This document shows, piece after piece, positions 9,122-17,671 of a stretch of 45,436 nt of DNA (positions are counted from its first letter, which is position 1; every line of letters starts with the position of its first letter). The stretch is from a virus: positions 1 through 45,436 of the IMG/VR virus record IMGVR_UViG_3300025771_000048; one strand, 5' to 3'. Below the pieces are notes generated by a model that ran no database searches, was not told the DNA's origin, and saw only the letters and a list, made by a program, of their open reading frames with translations. A program made the translations under genes and the position numbers.

Positions 9122-12100
9122 TATGTTCTCCTTATATTGCCACCAACACTACCTTCTCTATCAAGTCTTGAAAGAGCTTTACTTATTTGTATAGCAGCTT
9201 TTCTAGCTTGTGAAGGGTCTGCTGGTACTCCTGTAACATTTACTGATAAATGTTCTACTATAGTATTATTACCACGTCCACCTTGAGTTAGTGGTTTTAC
9301 TAAGAAACCAGAACCAGGAACAAATCTTACTTCTTCAGGTCCGTACTCTCCAACAAGTGCTCTTCTCATTAAATTATCTCTTCCACCCATAGCATACTTC
9401 TTAGGAGTAATATGTGTCATGTCAGGTACTCTTCCACCCATCTTAAATCCTTTAATTCTACCTCCAAACTTGTAACCTCCGGTATCTTGACCTAATGGAG
9501 CAAAAGCAGAGCCAGTTCCAAATAGCAACTCATTCAAATATGAAGGTAAATTACCACCAGGAATATTTGAACTATTTATGTTTACTACTGTGTTCCTTCC
9601 AGGAGTTCCAGGACCCGTACCGTCTTTGTCATCATCATTAAAAAATTCTTCTACTATAGGTCCACTTCTACGATTAGCTAATGCTTCCATTTGAGAATTT
9701 AGTATTTTCATATATTCATACTCTTGCATTCCTCTAAGACCCAGAACCATAAGTTCTTTACTTAAACCTTTAGATATATCTTCCGCGTTAGTTATAGAAA
9801 AACCAAGTTCTCCAGTATCAGTTTCTACTGTACCTATACCCATCATATTTAAGAAATCAATCATAGCTTGACCATATGATGCGTTATTTAATATGTTTCC
9901 TTGTCTGTTTACTCTAGCTTTTTGAAACTGCGAATCTTTAAAAAACTTAGAATACTTATCAATGTTAGATAAGTCGCTAACTTCATTACCATCACTACCA
10001 CCTAGTGCATTGTAAGCTTCCATTAATATTGGGTAAGCGTCTAAATTTGTTAGACCCATTCTCATTAATTGAGAAAAACCTCTACCTTCCATACCTGAAC
10101 CAGTAAGAGCTGCTTGCATTGCTGTTTGATACACGTTTCTAAAACCTGATACACCACCTGCATCTAACAATTCATCCATTTCTCTTGCAAATAGTAAGTC
10201 TGCAAGGTCCTGTGTTACATCACTAATTTGTGTTTTCAAAGAACTAAAATCAAATGTTCCTTCTTTTGTTAAATTATTGATTAATCCAAATAATGTTTCA
10301 ACTCTTGTGTTTACAGAACCAAATGCACCTTCAAGAGCACCTATTTCGTCAACATATTCAGGAGCATTTTCTTTAAAGTTTGCATAAGCTGCATCAACAG
10401 ATAAAACACCTTCAGCAACTCTTTCTTCAGCTTCTGCAATTCCATTAGCACCTGCTTGTACATCTAATGATATAAGTTTTTGCTCATCTAATAATTGTAT
10501 ATATGCATCTCTAGCAGCTACTAGCTCTGGAGATATTTCTAATATTTCTTTTTCATATTCTGCTTTTTGTTCTAAAGCATTAGAGTATTCAAGTAAAAAT
10601 AATTCTTTTTCTGTTTCTGATTTAAACTCCCCTTTCATTTCACGAAGTTCATCTCTAGCAGCGTCTACCTCTAAAGCACTAACTATTCCTAAATTAAACA
10701 TTCTTCCAAGTTCAGCAACTTCTTTTTCTTTAGCTTGAATATCTAATTGTTCTCTAGCTGTGTAGTCTTTATCTAATCTACGCTTTCTTTCTGTTAAATC
10801 TAGTTCTCTCTGTAAAAGACCAATACGTTCTTGGACTGTGATGTTACCAGCCATTCCAGTAACTTCTAACTTCATAAGTTTTTCTTTTTGCTTTTCTAAT
10901 CTTTCAGATAAAGAAGCTTCTCTACGTAATACAGCAGCATAATCTTGTTTTGCTTTAACTAATGCTCTAGCTTGGTCTGTTTGAGCTCTTTCTGCTCTTG
11001 TAACTTGTGTGATTATTGCAAAAGCCTCTTGCATTCTAGAGTTTGCTTGTTGATAGGATTTAGCTAACTTTTCTGCAAACATATCTAAGTTTTGCATCAT
11101 AGTCGTTCCTAAACTTGATAAGAAACCTTGTGTTAAAAAGTCGTTAGTTAGATATTGACTATTTCCTGATATTTTTCCTGCTAATTCTTCATAAGATACA
11201 TTTGTTCCTTTATAACTACCTTTCATGTCTGGTAGTTCGAAGTCAGCTACAGAATCATTAATAACTGCTGCAAAAGTATCTTTAAGTTTTAACTTACCAT
11301 TTTCTATACCTACTATTACACCATCTATTAATGGTTCACCAATGTGCTTTGCAGTAAATCTTGAAGGAGAGAATATTCCATACAATGTAAATACATTGTT
11401 AAAAGCGTTGTCTAATACTTCTACGAACATATCTGTTATTTCTTCAGAGTTTTCTTCTATACCTTTGACAATACCCATAACAGAAGCTTCACCCATAAAG
11501 TATCCCATTTCTTCGAGTCTTTCTTTTTCGGCATCTTCTGCTTCTTCAGGAACTATTTCAGAAACATAATCGCTACCACCAAGACCTCTTAAATACATTT
11601 CCTGTGCAGAAGCAAGTGCTGGATTTGATAAATATGTTTGTGCCATATCTAATCCACCTACACCAACTTTTGCAAGTTCAGCAGCTAATACTGGTTTACC
11701 AAAAGCTCCCAATGCAGTTAATGTTTTTTCAAACTTAGCTTGTGCTGCACTTTTTTTAATTGTGTTTAGTAACACATCTAAAGCAGTCATGTCTTGAAAT
11801 GCATCATCAGGTAATGGAGCTGTCAAATTAACTAATGATTTTCTCGCGTCTGTAAATGCTTTGTCTAATCTTGCTGCAAGTTGTATAGCAGCATTCTCAG
11901 TAATTCCCAATTCTTTCTTTAGTTCATCAGAAGCTAGCTTGTTATCTTTAGTAAACTTGTCATAAGTTTTTGTATATAATTCAACAATTCTTTGGTAGTT
12001 ATTTCCTGCCCTTTTAATTTCTTCTTCTGTAACAATTCCAGTATCTCTGAAATCTTCTAATCTAGCTACTAAGAATTTCTTAATTTCTCTACCAAGACCA

Positions 12101-15100
12101 GAACCTGGTCCTAATGTATTTTTAAAGTTAGCTTCAATATTTTCTAAACTTGTACCAACAATACCTTCAGCTGTTGATATTGCTTTTGCTATATCAAAAA
12201 CAAATTGTGCTACATCTTGGTCTGTGTATTCTTCACCGAAGATATCTCTAAATGTATTAAACATATTTTTGAGCTGTTCCATAGCACTTTGACCCGGAGT
12301 AAAATCAAATTGTTTTAAATCGCCCATAATGTATTTAAGAATACCTTCATCTCCTAATCCAAGTTTTTTACCCCAATTCATTAAGTCATTTGAAAGCTCT
12401 CCTAAAACATTTGGGTCATTAAGATTATCTAATCCTGTCATTGCGAATATTTCTTTAGAGCCTATTCTTTTATCAGAAGACTCTTGTAAAGCTATAAGCA
12501 TTCCTGATGAAACTCCACTAAATAAATCTGATGGTATGTATATATCTTTATATCCACTTGCATCTATTGTGGTATCGCTAAACAATAAACTATCCATAAG
12601 TTCTTGTATAGTAGGAAGCTTTCCTCCTGTTCTTTTTAGATTTTCTGGGTCTACTGCATTAAGTATTACATTTCCTACAGCAGTACCAATGTCTTGTCTG
12701 ATATCTGCTTCAGATTTTTTGAAAGCTATAGCTTCTTGTTTAATTAATGATTCTAAGTAACCACCTTGATTTTTACTTTCTCTACCTGCTCTTGCGATAA
12801 TTATGTTTTCTACAAACGATTGACCTAACTCTGCTGCTAGTTCTCTTCTAGCTTTTTGATTAGCAGCTTCAAGTTGTTCTATTTTTTTGAGCGCATTTTC
12901 TAATACTGCTTTATCTGTTATTTCATCTAATACTCCACCAGATTGTAACTGGTCAAGTTTTAATTGATTCATGTAAAGTTCATTTAGTTTTTCTGATGCT
13001 TCTGATAAAGCAGCTGAATATTCTTCAACACCTCTAGCAGCTGCACCAAACTTTCCAACTAATTTGAATATACCTTGTATTGCTACTGTGTATATAAGCA
13101 TCTTACCAAGAGCTTTAACAGTTCCCATAACAGCATTTGTAAACCTACCCAAGCCTGCTCTACCTTTGTCAACAGCTTCTAAGAATTGAAGTTCTGATGC
13201 AGTTGCTTCTCCAGTATTTTTAACTTTCTCTTGTAACGAAGCTACTACATCATTGAATGCTTTACTTTGTCCCTGTAATGCAGATTTTCTTAATCTAGCT
13301 CTATCAAGTCTTCCCATATTACCAAAATCTAACTGGTCTCCGTATAGAGCTTCTATTTGTTTGTCTAGTACTTGATTAAATCCCTTACCCTTACCTCTAG
13401 CAGCACCCATGAATGCATTTAAATCATTTAATAATGTTTTTCTTCTTAAAAATTGTTGATTAGTAACATTTATTCTTTCTGCAAAAGATTTTTCATCGAT
13501 AGACAATTTTGATTGGACTTTTCTTAATTTTAATATTGCAGCGCTTTGTCCTTTTAGTAATTGAAGTTTAAGTTTACCCATTTTGGTAGGAGCAAATCTT
13601 CTAAATCCTCCACGCATTTTTTCTTCTCCAAGTGTCATAAATGGGTCATTAGATACTGATAATTCTTGTAAAGCTAATTGTTCAGCAGTTGCTTTTGCAT
13701 AAGCTCCTATCCCAAATGCATCAGCAGTAGCGTTATTTCTCAGACCAGGACTTACAAGTTGGTTTTGTATTTCTTGTACTTTTGCTGCATAGTTAGAAAG
13801 ACCATATAATTCTTTAGGAATATTTCCACCATAAATTAATGAAGTTACAGCAGGATTTGCTAGTGTCTCCATTAAACGCATCTGGTACTTTCCAGGCATT
13901 AACCTTTCCATCAATCCAGATGGACCTAGTGTATTAAATGGTAATCCTATGTCTCCTTTGAACATTCTTGTTTTTGTAGCATATGCAGCTACGCTGGCAC
14001 CTTCAGCACTAACAGCTGTTAATGAAGCGACTTCACCTAAAGATGATTTCAATAAGGCTGCAGCACCTTGAGCTCTTTCCAAGCTAGCAGCAAGTATTCC
14101 ACCTTCTGTAGCAGAAGAAGTTAATGATATTTTTACTCCTCTTAATATAGAATAAGCTACTCCAAGAACACCTAATCCTCCAGAAAATTTAGCAAATAAT
14201 GTAGTTGCAGCTTTTGTTGTTGCGAATAAAAAGTTGTTTAAATCTTTTACAATGTTTTTAGCACCATCTAAATTATCTAGCCCAAAATCTATAAATTCTG
14301 CTTTTACTAAATTTTTTCCTCTTTGTAGTTCAGAGAATAATGTTTCATATCTTCTCTCAGCTTCTTCTGTTAATGCATTGTTTTCTAAGTATGCTTCATT
14401 AGCAGTATTTAATGCATCATATAAAGTATCGTTTGCTTTTGCTAAAGCTAGTATTGCTTTTTGTGTTCTTACCTGACCCAATCCCATTTTTTGTAGTACA
14501 GATATGTTTGTAAGACCTACGCTAGAAGTATCTTCTAATCCTTTTATAAATGCTGCTACTGCTTGTGATGAATCTAATTTAAATAACTGTTCAAATGCAG
14601 GAACAGACATTCTTGCAACTTTAGCAAACATTTCAAGATTGTCTCCACCCTGAGCAATTGCTTCAGACATTTCAGACATTAATCTTACAATTGCTGTAGC
14701 ACCTGCTTGTGACGGCTGACCTATAGCTTTAAGTGCAGTTGAAAATGCTAAAGCGTCAACTGCTGCATTATTCATTTCACCTTGTATCTGAGCTGTAGAA
14801 GTTGCAATTTGTAATGCTGCTGTAACTATTTCAGATTCTTGAGCAGCAAAGTTGTTACCTAATGCAACAAGTGACGAACCTAAGTTATCTAGTTCTGAAG
14901 TTGCTGTGCCAGTTATTTCTTGAAGTCTTGACATAGCCATAGCTGCATTTTCTGCGGATAGGTTTGTTGCTATTGTAAGTTTTTGTATTGTATCTGTGAA
15001 GCTAACAATATCTTTAGCAGCTACACCTAACTGTCCACCAATTGCAGCAATCTCTGTTACTGTATCTGTGGTTGCTGGAGAAAGTTTAGTTAAATCTCTT

Positions 15101-15417
15101 AATTTTTTAGATATGGAATCTAAAGATTTTTCTACTTGTTTTGAGTCACCAGCTATATCTAATGTTTTCTTTACTCTAACAAATTGTTCTTCAAAGCTAG
15201 CTGCGGCACCAACACCAGCTGCAAATGATGCAGCAATAGTAGCACCAACCATCATAAAGTTAGTTTGAGCACTAGCAGCAATAGCATTAACTTTTGCTAG
15301 CTTGGTTTTCATTCCATTGAATGATTGAGCTATCTCACTATTTGCTTTTCTTAGAGAAGCTTTATCGTAACCAGCTTCGATTACTGCACGTACTTTAAAT
15401 GCGTCTATTGATGCCAT
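9121..15417 (-). CDS. Tail tape measure protein (TP901-like)
   Basis: At 2098 residues this is the longest gene. Residues ~65-330 carry the TP901-type tape measure core (FEEQFVRVKKTLDIAG, AAIGGQLGVAAKDIVSFTD, NLSAENAAMAMSRLQEITG). Long coiled-coil stretches rich in Lys/Glu/Leu follow, especially about 1400-1650, with hydrophobic segments near 410-430 and 760-790. The C-terminus has the typical RRALVGEYGPEEVRFVPG signature preceded by GG-K/R repeats (FGGRIKGFKMGGRVPDM). The protein sets tail length and usually reaches the cell membrane during ejection. By the usual ~0.15 nm per residue rule the tail would be roughly 0.3 micrometre, which is long. It follows the tail assembly chaperones by three bases, standard siphovirus order. 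Confidence 0.96.
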   Translation of the reverse strand: MASIDAFKVRAVIEAGYDKASLRKANSEIAQSFNGMKTKLAKVNAIAASAQTNFMMVGATIAASFAAGVGAAASFEEQFVRVKKTLDIAGDSKQVEKSLDSISKKLRDLTKLSPATTDTVTEIAAIGGQLGVAAKDIVSFTDTIQKLTIATNLSAENAAMAMSRLQEITGTATSELDNLGSSLVALGNNFAAQESEIVTAALQIATSTAQIQGEMNNAAVDALAFSTALKAIGQPSQAGATAIVRLMSEMSEAIAQGGDNLEMFAKVARMSVPAFEQLFKLDSSQAVAAFIKGLEDTSSVGLTNISVLQKMGLGQVRTQKAILALAKANDTLYDALNTANEAYLENNALTEEAERRYETLFSELQRGKNLVKAEFIDFGLDNLDGAKNIVKDLNNFLFATTKAATTLFAKFSGGLGVLGVAYSILRGVKISLTSSATEGGILAASLERAQGAAALLKSSLGEVASLTAVSAEGASVAAYATKTRMFKGDIGLPFNTLGPSGLMERLMPGKYQMRLMETLANPAVTSLIYGGNIPKELYGLSNYAAKVQEIQNQLVSPGLRNNATADAFGIGAYAKATAEQLALQELSVSNDPFMTLGEEKMRGGFRRFAPTKMGKLKLQLLKGQSAAILKLRKVQSKLSIDEKSFAERINVTNQQFLRRKTLLNDLNAFMGAARGKGKGFNQVLDKQIEALYGDQLDFGNMGRLDRARLRKSALQGQSKAFNDVVASLQEKVKNTGEATASELQFLEAVDKGRAGLGRFTNAVMGTVKALGKMLIYTVAIQGIFKLVGKFGAAARGVEEYSAALSEASEKLNELYMNQLKLDQLQSGGVLDEITDKAVLENALKKIEQLEAANQKARRELAAELGQSFVENIIIARAGRESKNQGGYLESLIKQEAIAFKKSEADIRQDIGTAVGNVILNAVDPENLKRTGGKLPTIQELMDSLLFSDTTIDASGYKDIYIPSDLFSGVSSGMLIALQESSDKRIGSKEIFAMTGLDNLNDPNVLGELSNDLMNWGKKLGLGDEGILKYIMGDLKQFDFTPGQSAMEQLKNMFNTFRDIFGEEYTDQDVAQFVFDIAKAISTAEGIVGTSLENIEANFKNTLGPGSGLGREIKKFLVARLEDFRDTGIVTEEEIKRAGNNYQRIVELYTKTYDKFTKDNKLASDELKKELGITENAAIQLAARLDKAFTDARKSLVNLTAPLPDDAFQDMTALDVLLNTIKKSAAQAKFEKTLTALGAFGKPVLAAELAKVGVGGLDMAQTYLSNPALASAQEMYLRGLGGSDYVSEIVPEEAEDAEKERLEEMGYFMGEASVMGIVKGIEENSEEITDMFVEVLDNAFNNVFTLYGIFSPSRFTAKHIGEPLIDGVIVGIENGKLKLKDTFAAVINDSVADFELPDMKGSYKGTNVSYEELAGKISGNSQYLTNDFLTQGFLSSLGTTMMQNLDMFAEKLAKSYQQANSRMQEAFAIITQVTRAERAQTDQARALVKAKQDYAAVLRREASLSERLEKQKEKLMKLEVTGMAGNITVQERIGLLQRELDLTERKRRLDKDYTAREQLDIQAKEKEVAELGRMFNLGIVSALEVDAARDELREMKGEFKSETEKELFLLEYSNALEQKAEYEKEILEISPELVAARDAYIQLLDEQKLISLDVQAGANGIAEAEERVAEGVLSVDAAYANFKENAPEYVDEIGALEGAFGSVNTRVETLFGLINNLTKEGTFDFSSLKTQISDVTQDLADLLFAREMDELLDAGGVSGFRNVYQTAMQAALTGSGMEGRGFSQLMRMGLTNLDAYPILMEAYNALGGSDGNEVSDLSNIDKYSKFFKDSQFQKARVNRQGNILNNASYGQAMIDFLNMMGIGTVETDTGELGFSITNAEDISKGLSKELMVLGLRGMQEYEYMKILNSQMEALANRRSGPIVEEFFNDDDKDGTGPGTPGRNTVVNINSSNIPGGNLPSYLNELLFGTGSAFAPLGQDTGGYKFGGRIKGFKMGGRVPDMTHITPKKYAMGGRDNLMRRALVGEYGPEEVRFVPGSGFLVKPLTQGGRGNNTIVEHLSVNVTGVPADPSQARKAAIQISKALSRLDREGSVGGNIRRT

Positions 15418-15420
15418 ATA

Positions 15421-16127
15421 TTACTCGTCTTTAGAAATGTCATTAAGGGTTGTTCTACTACCTAGCCCATCCGACTGGGCAATAAAATCGTCTAATGATA
15501 TCCTACTACGCATCCTTCCAGTTCTGTTGGCTTTCCGGTCGTATTCTTGTTTAGTATTTCTTATATTATTAGGTGCACTTTCTGTTTCATCATTATCAGA
15601 ATCCAAGAATGCAGAATAATAAGGTGACAAAAATAATGATTTGTCAAATGGCAACCCACCAATTAATACCATAAATCTTCTCCATGATATATTTAATGGA
15701 TTATCTATTTTGTACCAGCGAAGGAAGTCAGCTTCTATACTAGACCAACGTTCTAGTATTTCGTGTAAGCTAAATGTTATGCTTTTGGGTCAGCTTCACC
15801 TTCCGCATCTACCTCAGCACTTTCTTCATCAGAAATATTGTATGCTTCAAGTAGGAATTGAAGTAGTTCATCTAATTGAGGCCATGTAGCACCTGCGTCT
15901 AACATTTCCTCTAGATTATCTTTACCAACTAATGATTCTAACCATAATGGTAGATTGTTAGCTTCCATACCACCATTAGAATCCATTAATTTCATTTGGG
16001 TAAGAACTACTCTTGCTGGTAGCTGACCAGGAAGTTCATATTGTTTTCCTGCTATTACGAATTTAACTTTTTCATTGTCAGCTTCAGATAAAGCTGCATC
16101 AAAGTCTTTAAATTTTTTGTCGTCCAT
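15421..16127 (-). CDS. Tail assembly chaperone, frameshifted long form
   Basis: The long product is read as 16127-15783 and then, after a -1 shift, 15783-15421 (115 + 120 = 235 residues). The -1 frame is open across the slip site and continues in frame into the 83-codon frame at 15672-15421. The joined part reads ILERWSSIEADF, then WRRFMVLIGGLPFDKS, the same pattern as the C-terminal chaperone part in other siphoviruses. Such G/GT protein pairs bind the tape measure and recruit tail tube subunits and are absent from the mature virion. The gene is placed exactly between tail tube and tape measure. The internal ATG at 15670-15672 could also be used alone, but conserved WRRFMVLI sequence spanning it argues for fusion. 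Confidence 0.9.
15777..16127 (-). CDS. Tail assembly chaperone, short form
   Basis: The unshifted product is 116 residues: MDDKKFKDFDAALSEADNEK, then YELPGQLPARVVLTQMKLMD and LEEMLDAGATWPQLDELLQF, followed by an acidic tail (DEESAEVDAEGEADPKA). It matches the actinophage tail chaperone pattern (small N-terminal beta region, helical middle). The stop is two codons after the slippery heptamer, so ribosomes that do not slip terminate at once; the short form should be the major product. It acts in the cytoplasm on the tape measure and tail tube during tail assembly. Confidence 0.9.
   Translation of the reverse strand: MDDKKFKDFDAALSEADNEKVKFVIAGKQYELPGQLPARVVLTQMKLMDSNGGMEANNLPLWLESLVGKDNLEEMLDAGATWPQLDELLQFLLEAYNISDEESAEVDAEGEADPKA
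15783..15789 (-). promoter_or_regulatory. Programmed -1 frameshift slippery site
   Basis: On the minus strand the heptamer is C CCA AAA in the frame of the short chaperone, a standard X XXY YYZ slippery site. The P- and A-site tRNAs can re-pair on CCC and AAA after a -1 slip. The 0-frame stop (TAA) is two codons away, and the -1 frame stays open for 120 codons with recognisable chaperone sequence. No strong stimulatory stem is obvious downstream by eye. Confidence 0.88.
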
Positions 16128-16172
16128 ACCGACCTTTATCTCCTATATGTAAATTAATACTTATATCAACTA

Positions 16173-16826
16173 TTAGTTGACATCAAATTCTGTTGAGTCG
16201 CCTGTGTTATCAACAATGATGAAGAGGTGTTTTTTACCACCTGTAGCTCCAACATTTAATGTATCATCAGGGACTAACAACTTAAACTCAGTTGCTATAA
16301 CCACTTTTTGTGGTGCTTTAGCGTGTGACATTGAGAAAGCTCCAACTGATACCATTCTAGGCATATGTATTTGCCTATCAGCACCTGCTGGACCCTCAAG
16401 TATTAACAATCCAGCTAATTCGCTGAATGAGTCAGTAATTGGGGCTTTTATTACATCATAATCTGTTGTAAATAAAGTACTGTCCTCGTCGACATAAGTG
16501 TCGAGTTGTCCCATAGCTATTGACAAGTTTTTAAGTGATGCCTGTGATAGCTCACCCATTAACCTTGCTTCCTGAGCAGTTTTAATTGTCTTAATTGGGT
16601 CTACTTCTTCTGCGACTAAAATGTCTTCAAAAGTTCTGTCCATTTCAAGAGTCCAACCATCTTCGGAATATCCGATGTCTCTCCAGTTTGCTGATGCTAC
16701 AGCTGGTGTTTGAAAAGCACCTGCTCCGTCATCAGCTGGGAAAGCTACGTTAGCTCTATCTCCGACATAAAGTACACCAGTACCGATTAATACTTCGTTA
16801 ATCGTACCATTAGTATAAGTTGCCAT
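16173..16826 (-). CDS. Major tail tube protein
   Basis: This 217-residue protein lies directly before the chaperone pair, the usual place of the tail tube subunit. The sequence is compact and beta-rich with a characteristic tube-protein pattern: N-terminal VLIGTGVLYVGDRANVAFPA, central TLEMDRTFEDILVAEEVDPI and C-terminal VVIATEFKLLVPDDTLN. No transmembrane segment or enzyme motif occurs. It would polymerise into hexameric rings around the tape measure. Codon use and composition match neighbours. Confidence rests on gene order, size and fold-like pattern. Confidence 0.85.
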   Translation of the reverse strand: MATYTNGTINEVLIGTGVLYVGDRANVAFPADDGAGAFQTPAVASANWRDIGYSEDGWTLEMDRTFEDILVAEEVDPIKTIKTAQEARLMGELSQASLKNLSIAMGQLDTYVDEDSTLFTTDYDVIKAPITDSFSELAGLLILEGPAGADRQIHMPRMVSVGAFSMSHAKAPQKVVIATEFKLLVPDDTLNVGATGGKKHLFIIVDNTGDSTEFDVN

Positions 16827-16839
16827 TTAACTTCTCCTG

Positions 16840-17112
16840 CTATTCTTCTTCTAGTATATCTTCGAAGATATCCTCATTTGAGGAATCTACAGTGTCGTAT
16901 CCAATGTTGGAATCAGCTTCATTGTCTTCCACTGAATCCTCATCAACGATAAAGATGTTCATGTTATTTTTTAACAATCTTTCTCCATCTTTGACATCAA
17001 CCTCTACCCATTCTTTGCTAGTGAATTTAATACCTGTTACGGTATCACGCACAACATCAGCCTTTGTAAACAAGGGACTGACTTTTATCTTCATTGTTTT
17101 TTTAGCAAACAT
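16840..17112 (-). CDS. Small acidic protein next to tail tube gene
   Basis: A 90-residue protein with a basic N-terminus (MFAKKTMKIKVSPLFTKAD) and a very acidic C-terminal half (VEDNEADSNIGYD, then EDIFEDILEEE). A short beta-strand pattern is likely around residues 24-45 (TGIKFTSKEWVEVDVKDGE). I do not recognise a family. It is encoded between tail terminator and tail tube, 13 bases from the latter, so it is presumably made with tail components. A decoration or chaperone role is a guess from place and charge only. Confidence 0.7.
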   Translation of the reverse strand: MFAKKTMKIKVSPLFTKADVVRDTVTGIKFTSKEWVEVDVKDGERLLKNNMNIFIVDEDSVEDNEADSNIGYDTVDSSNEDIFEDILEEE

Positions 17113-17162
17113 AATACTTAAATGGTATATGATTGTTTAGAAATATGTGGTATTTATAAAAA

Positions 17163-17633
17163 TTAAACTGCTCTATAAGTCATACCAACTGAAAAGTCAT
17201 ATCTACCTAAACCAGTAGAAACTTCATCTATTCTTGTTGGCATTTGAAGAATGTCTATTCCGTATATTTTAGCTCTAGTACTTGAATCATCTGTAGTAAT
17301 ATATTCGTTTTCCATATTGAAACATTCTTGTATTACAGCGTTTGCCAATTGCATTGCTCCACCATAATCAGGGTTTGCTTTAGTATCATCTCCACCCCAT
17401 TGTCCTGCATAAGCAATAATTGGAAATATTGCAGATTGTATATGTACTTGTGAAGTAGGTCTTACTAAAATACCACCTGCTCTAATAAATACTAGGAATG
17501 GTAATTCAGCATCTCTTGGTAATCTTGTTGCTATTCTATTGTCTACCAAGTCTGTAATACCAGTTTTGGTTGTTAAAAATTTTCTGAATATAATTTCAGC
17601 GTCTGGTGGTACGGGTTGTCCTGTAGTTGGCAT
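17163..17633 (-). CDS. Tail terminator / tail completion protein
   Basis: The 156-residue protein has the features of the small tail terminator family (lambda gpU and DUF3168-like). An N-terminal helix (AEIIFRKFLTTKTGITDLV) is followed by a strand RIATRLPRDAELPFLVFIRAG, a central segment on composed blocks such as QSAIFPIIAYAGQW, a helix GGAMQLANAVIQECF, and a final beta strand RYDFSVGMTYRAV. These form a ring that caps the tail tube and docks to the head connector. It is correctly placed between the connector block and tail tube, except that the giant 1708-residue gene lies upstream. Confidence 0.8.
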   Translation of the reverse strand: MPTTGQPVPPDAEIIFRKFLTTKTGITDLVDNRIATRLPRDAELPFLVFIRAGGILVRPTSQVHIQSAIFPIIAYAGQWGGDDTKANPDYGGAMQLANAVIQECFNMENEYITTDDSSTRAKIYGIDILQMPTRIDEVSTGLGRYDFSVGMTYRAV

Positions 17634-17671
17634 GTACTAATTATATATATAAATAACTATTGTTTTGTTAT

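Noticed and set aside
11225-11569. Plus-strand open frame of 114 codons opposite the tape measure gene
   Set aside because: It is antisense to coding tape measure sequence, lacks a ribosome site and has a composition that mirrors the helical protein on the other strand. Other plus frames opposite 9-35 kb genes are of the same kind.
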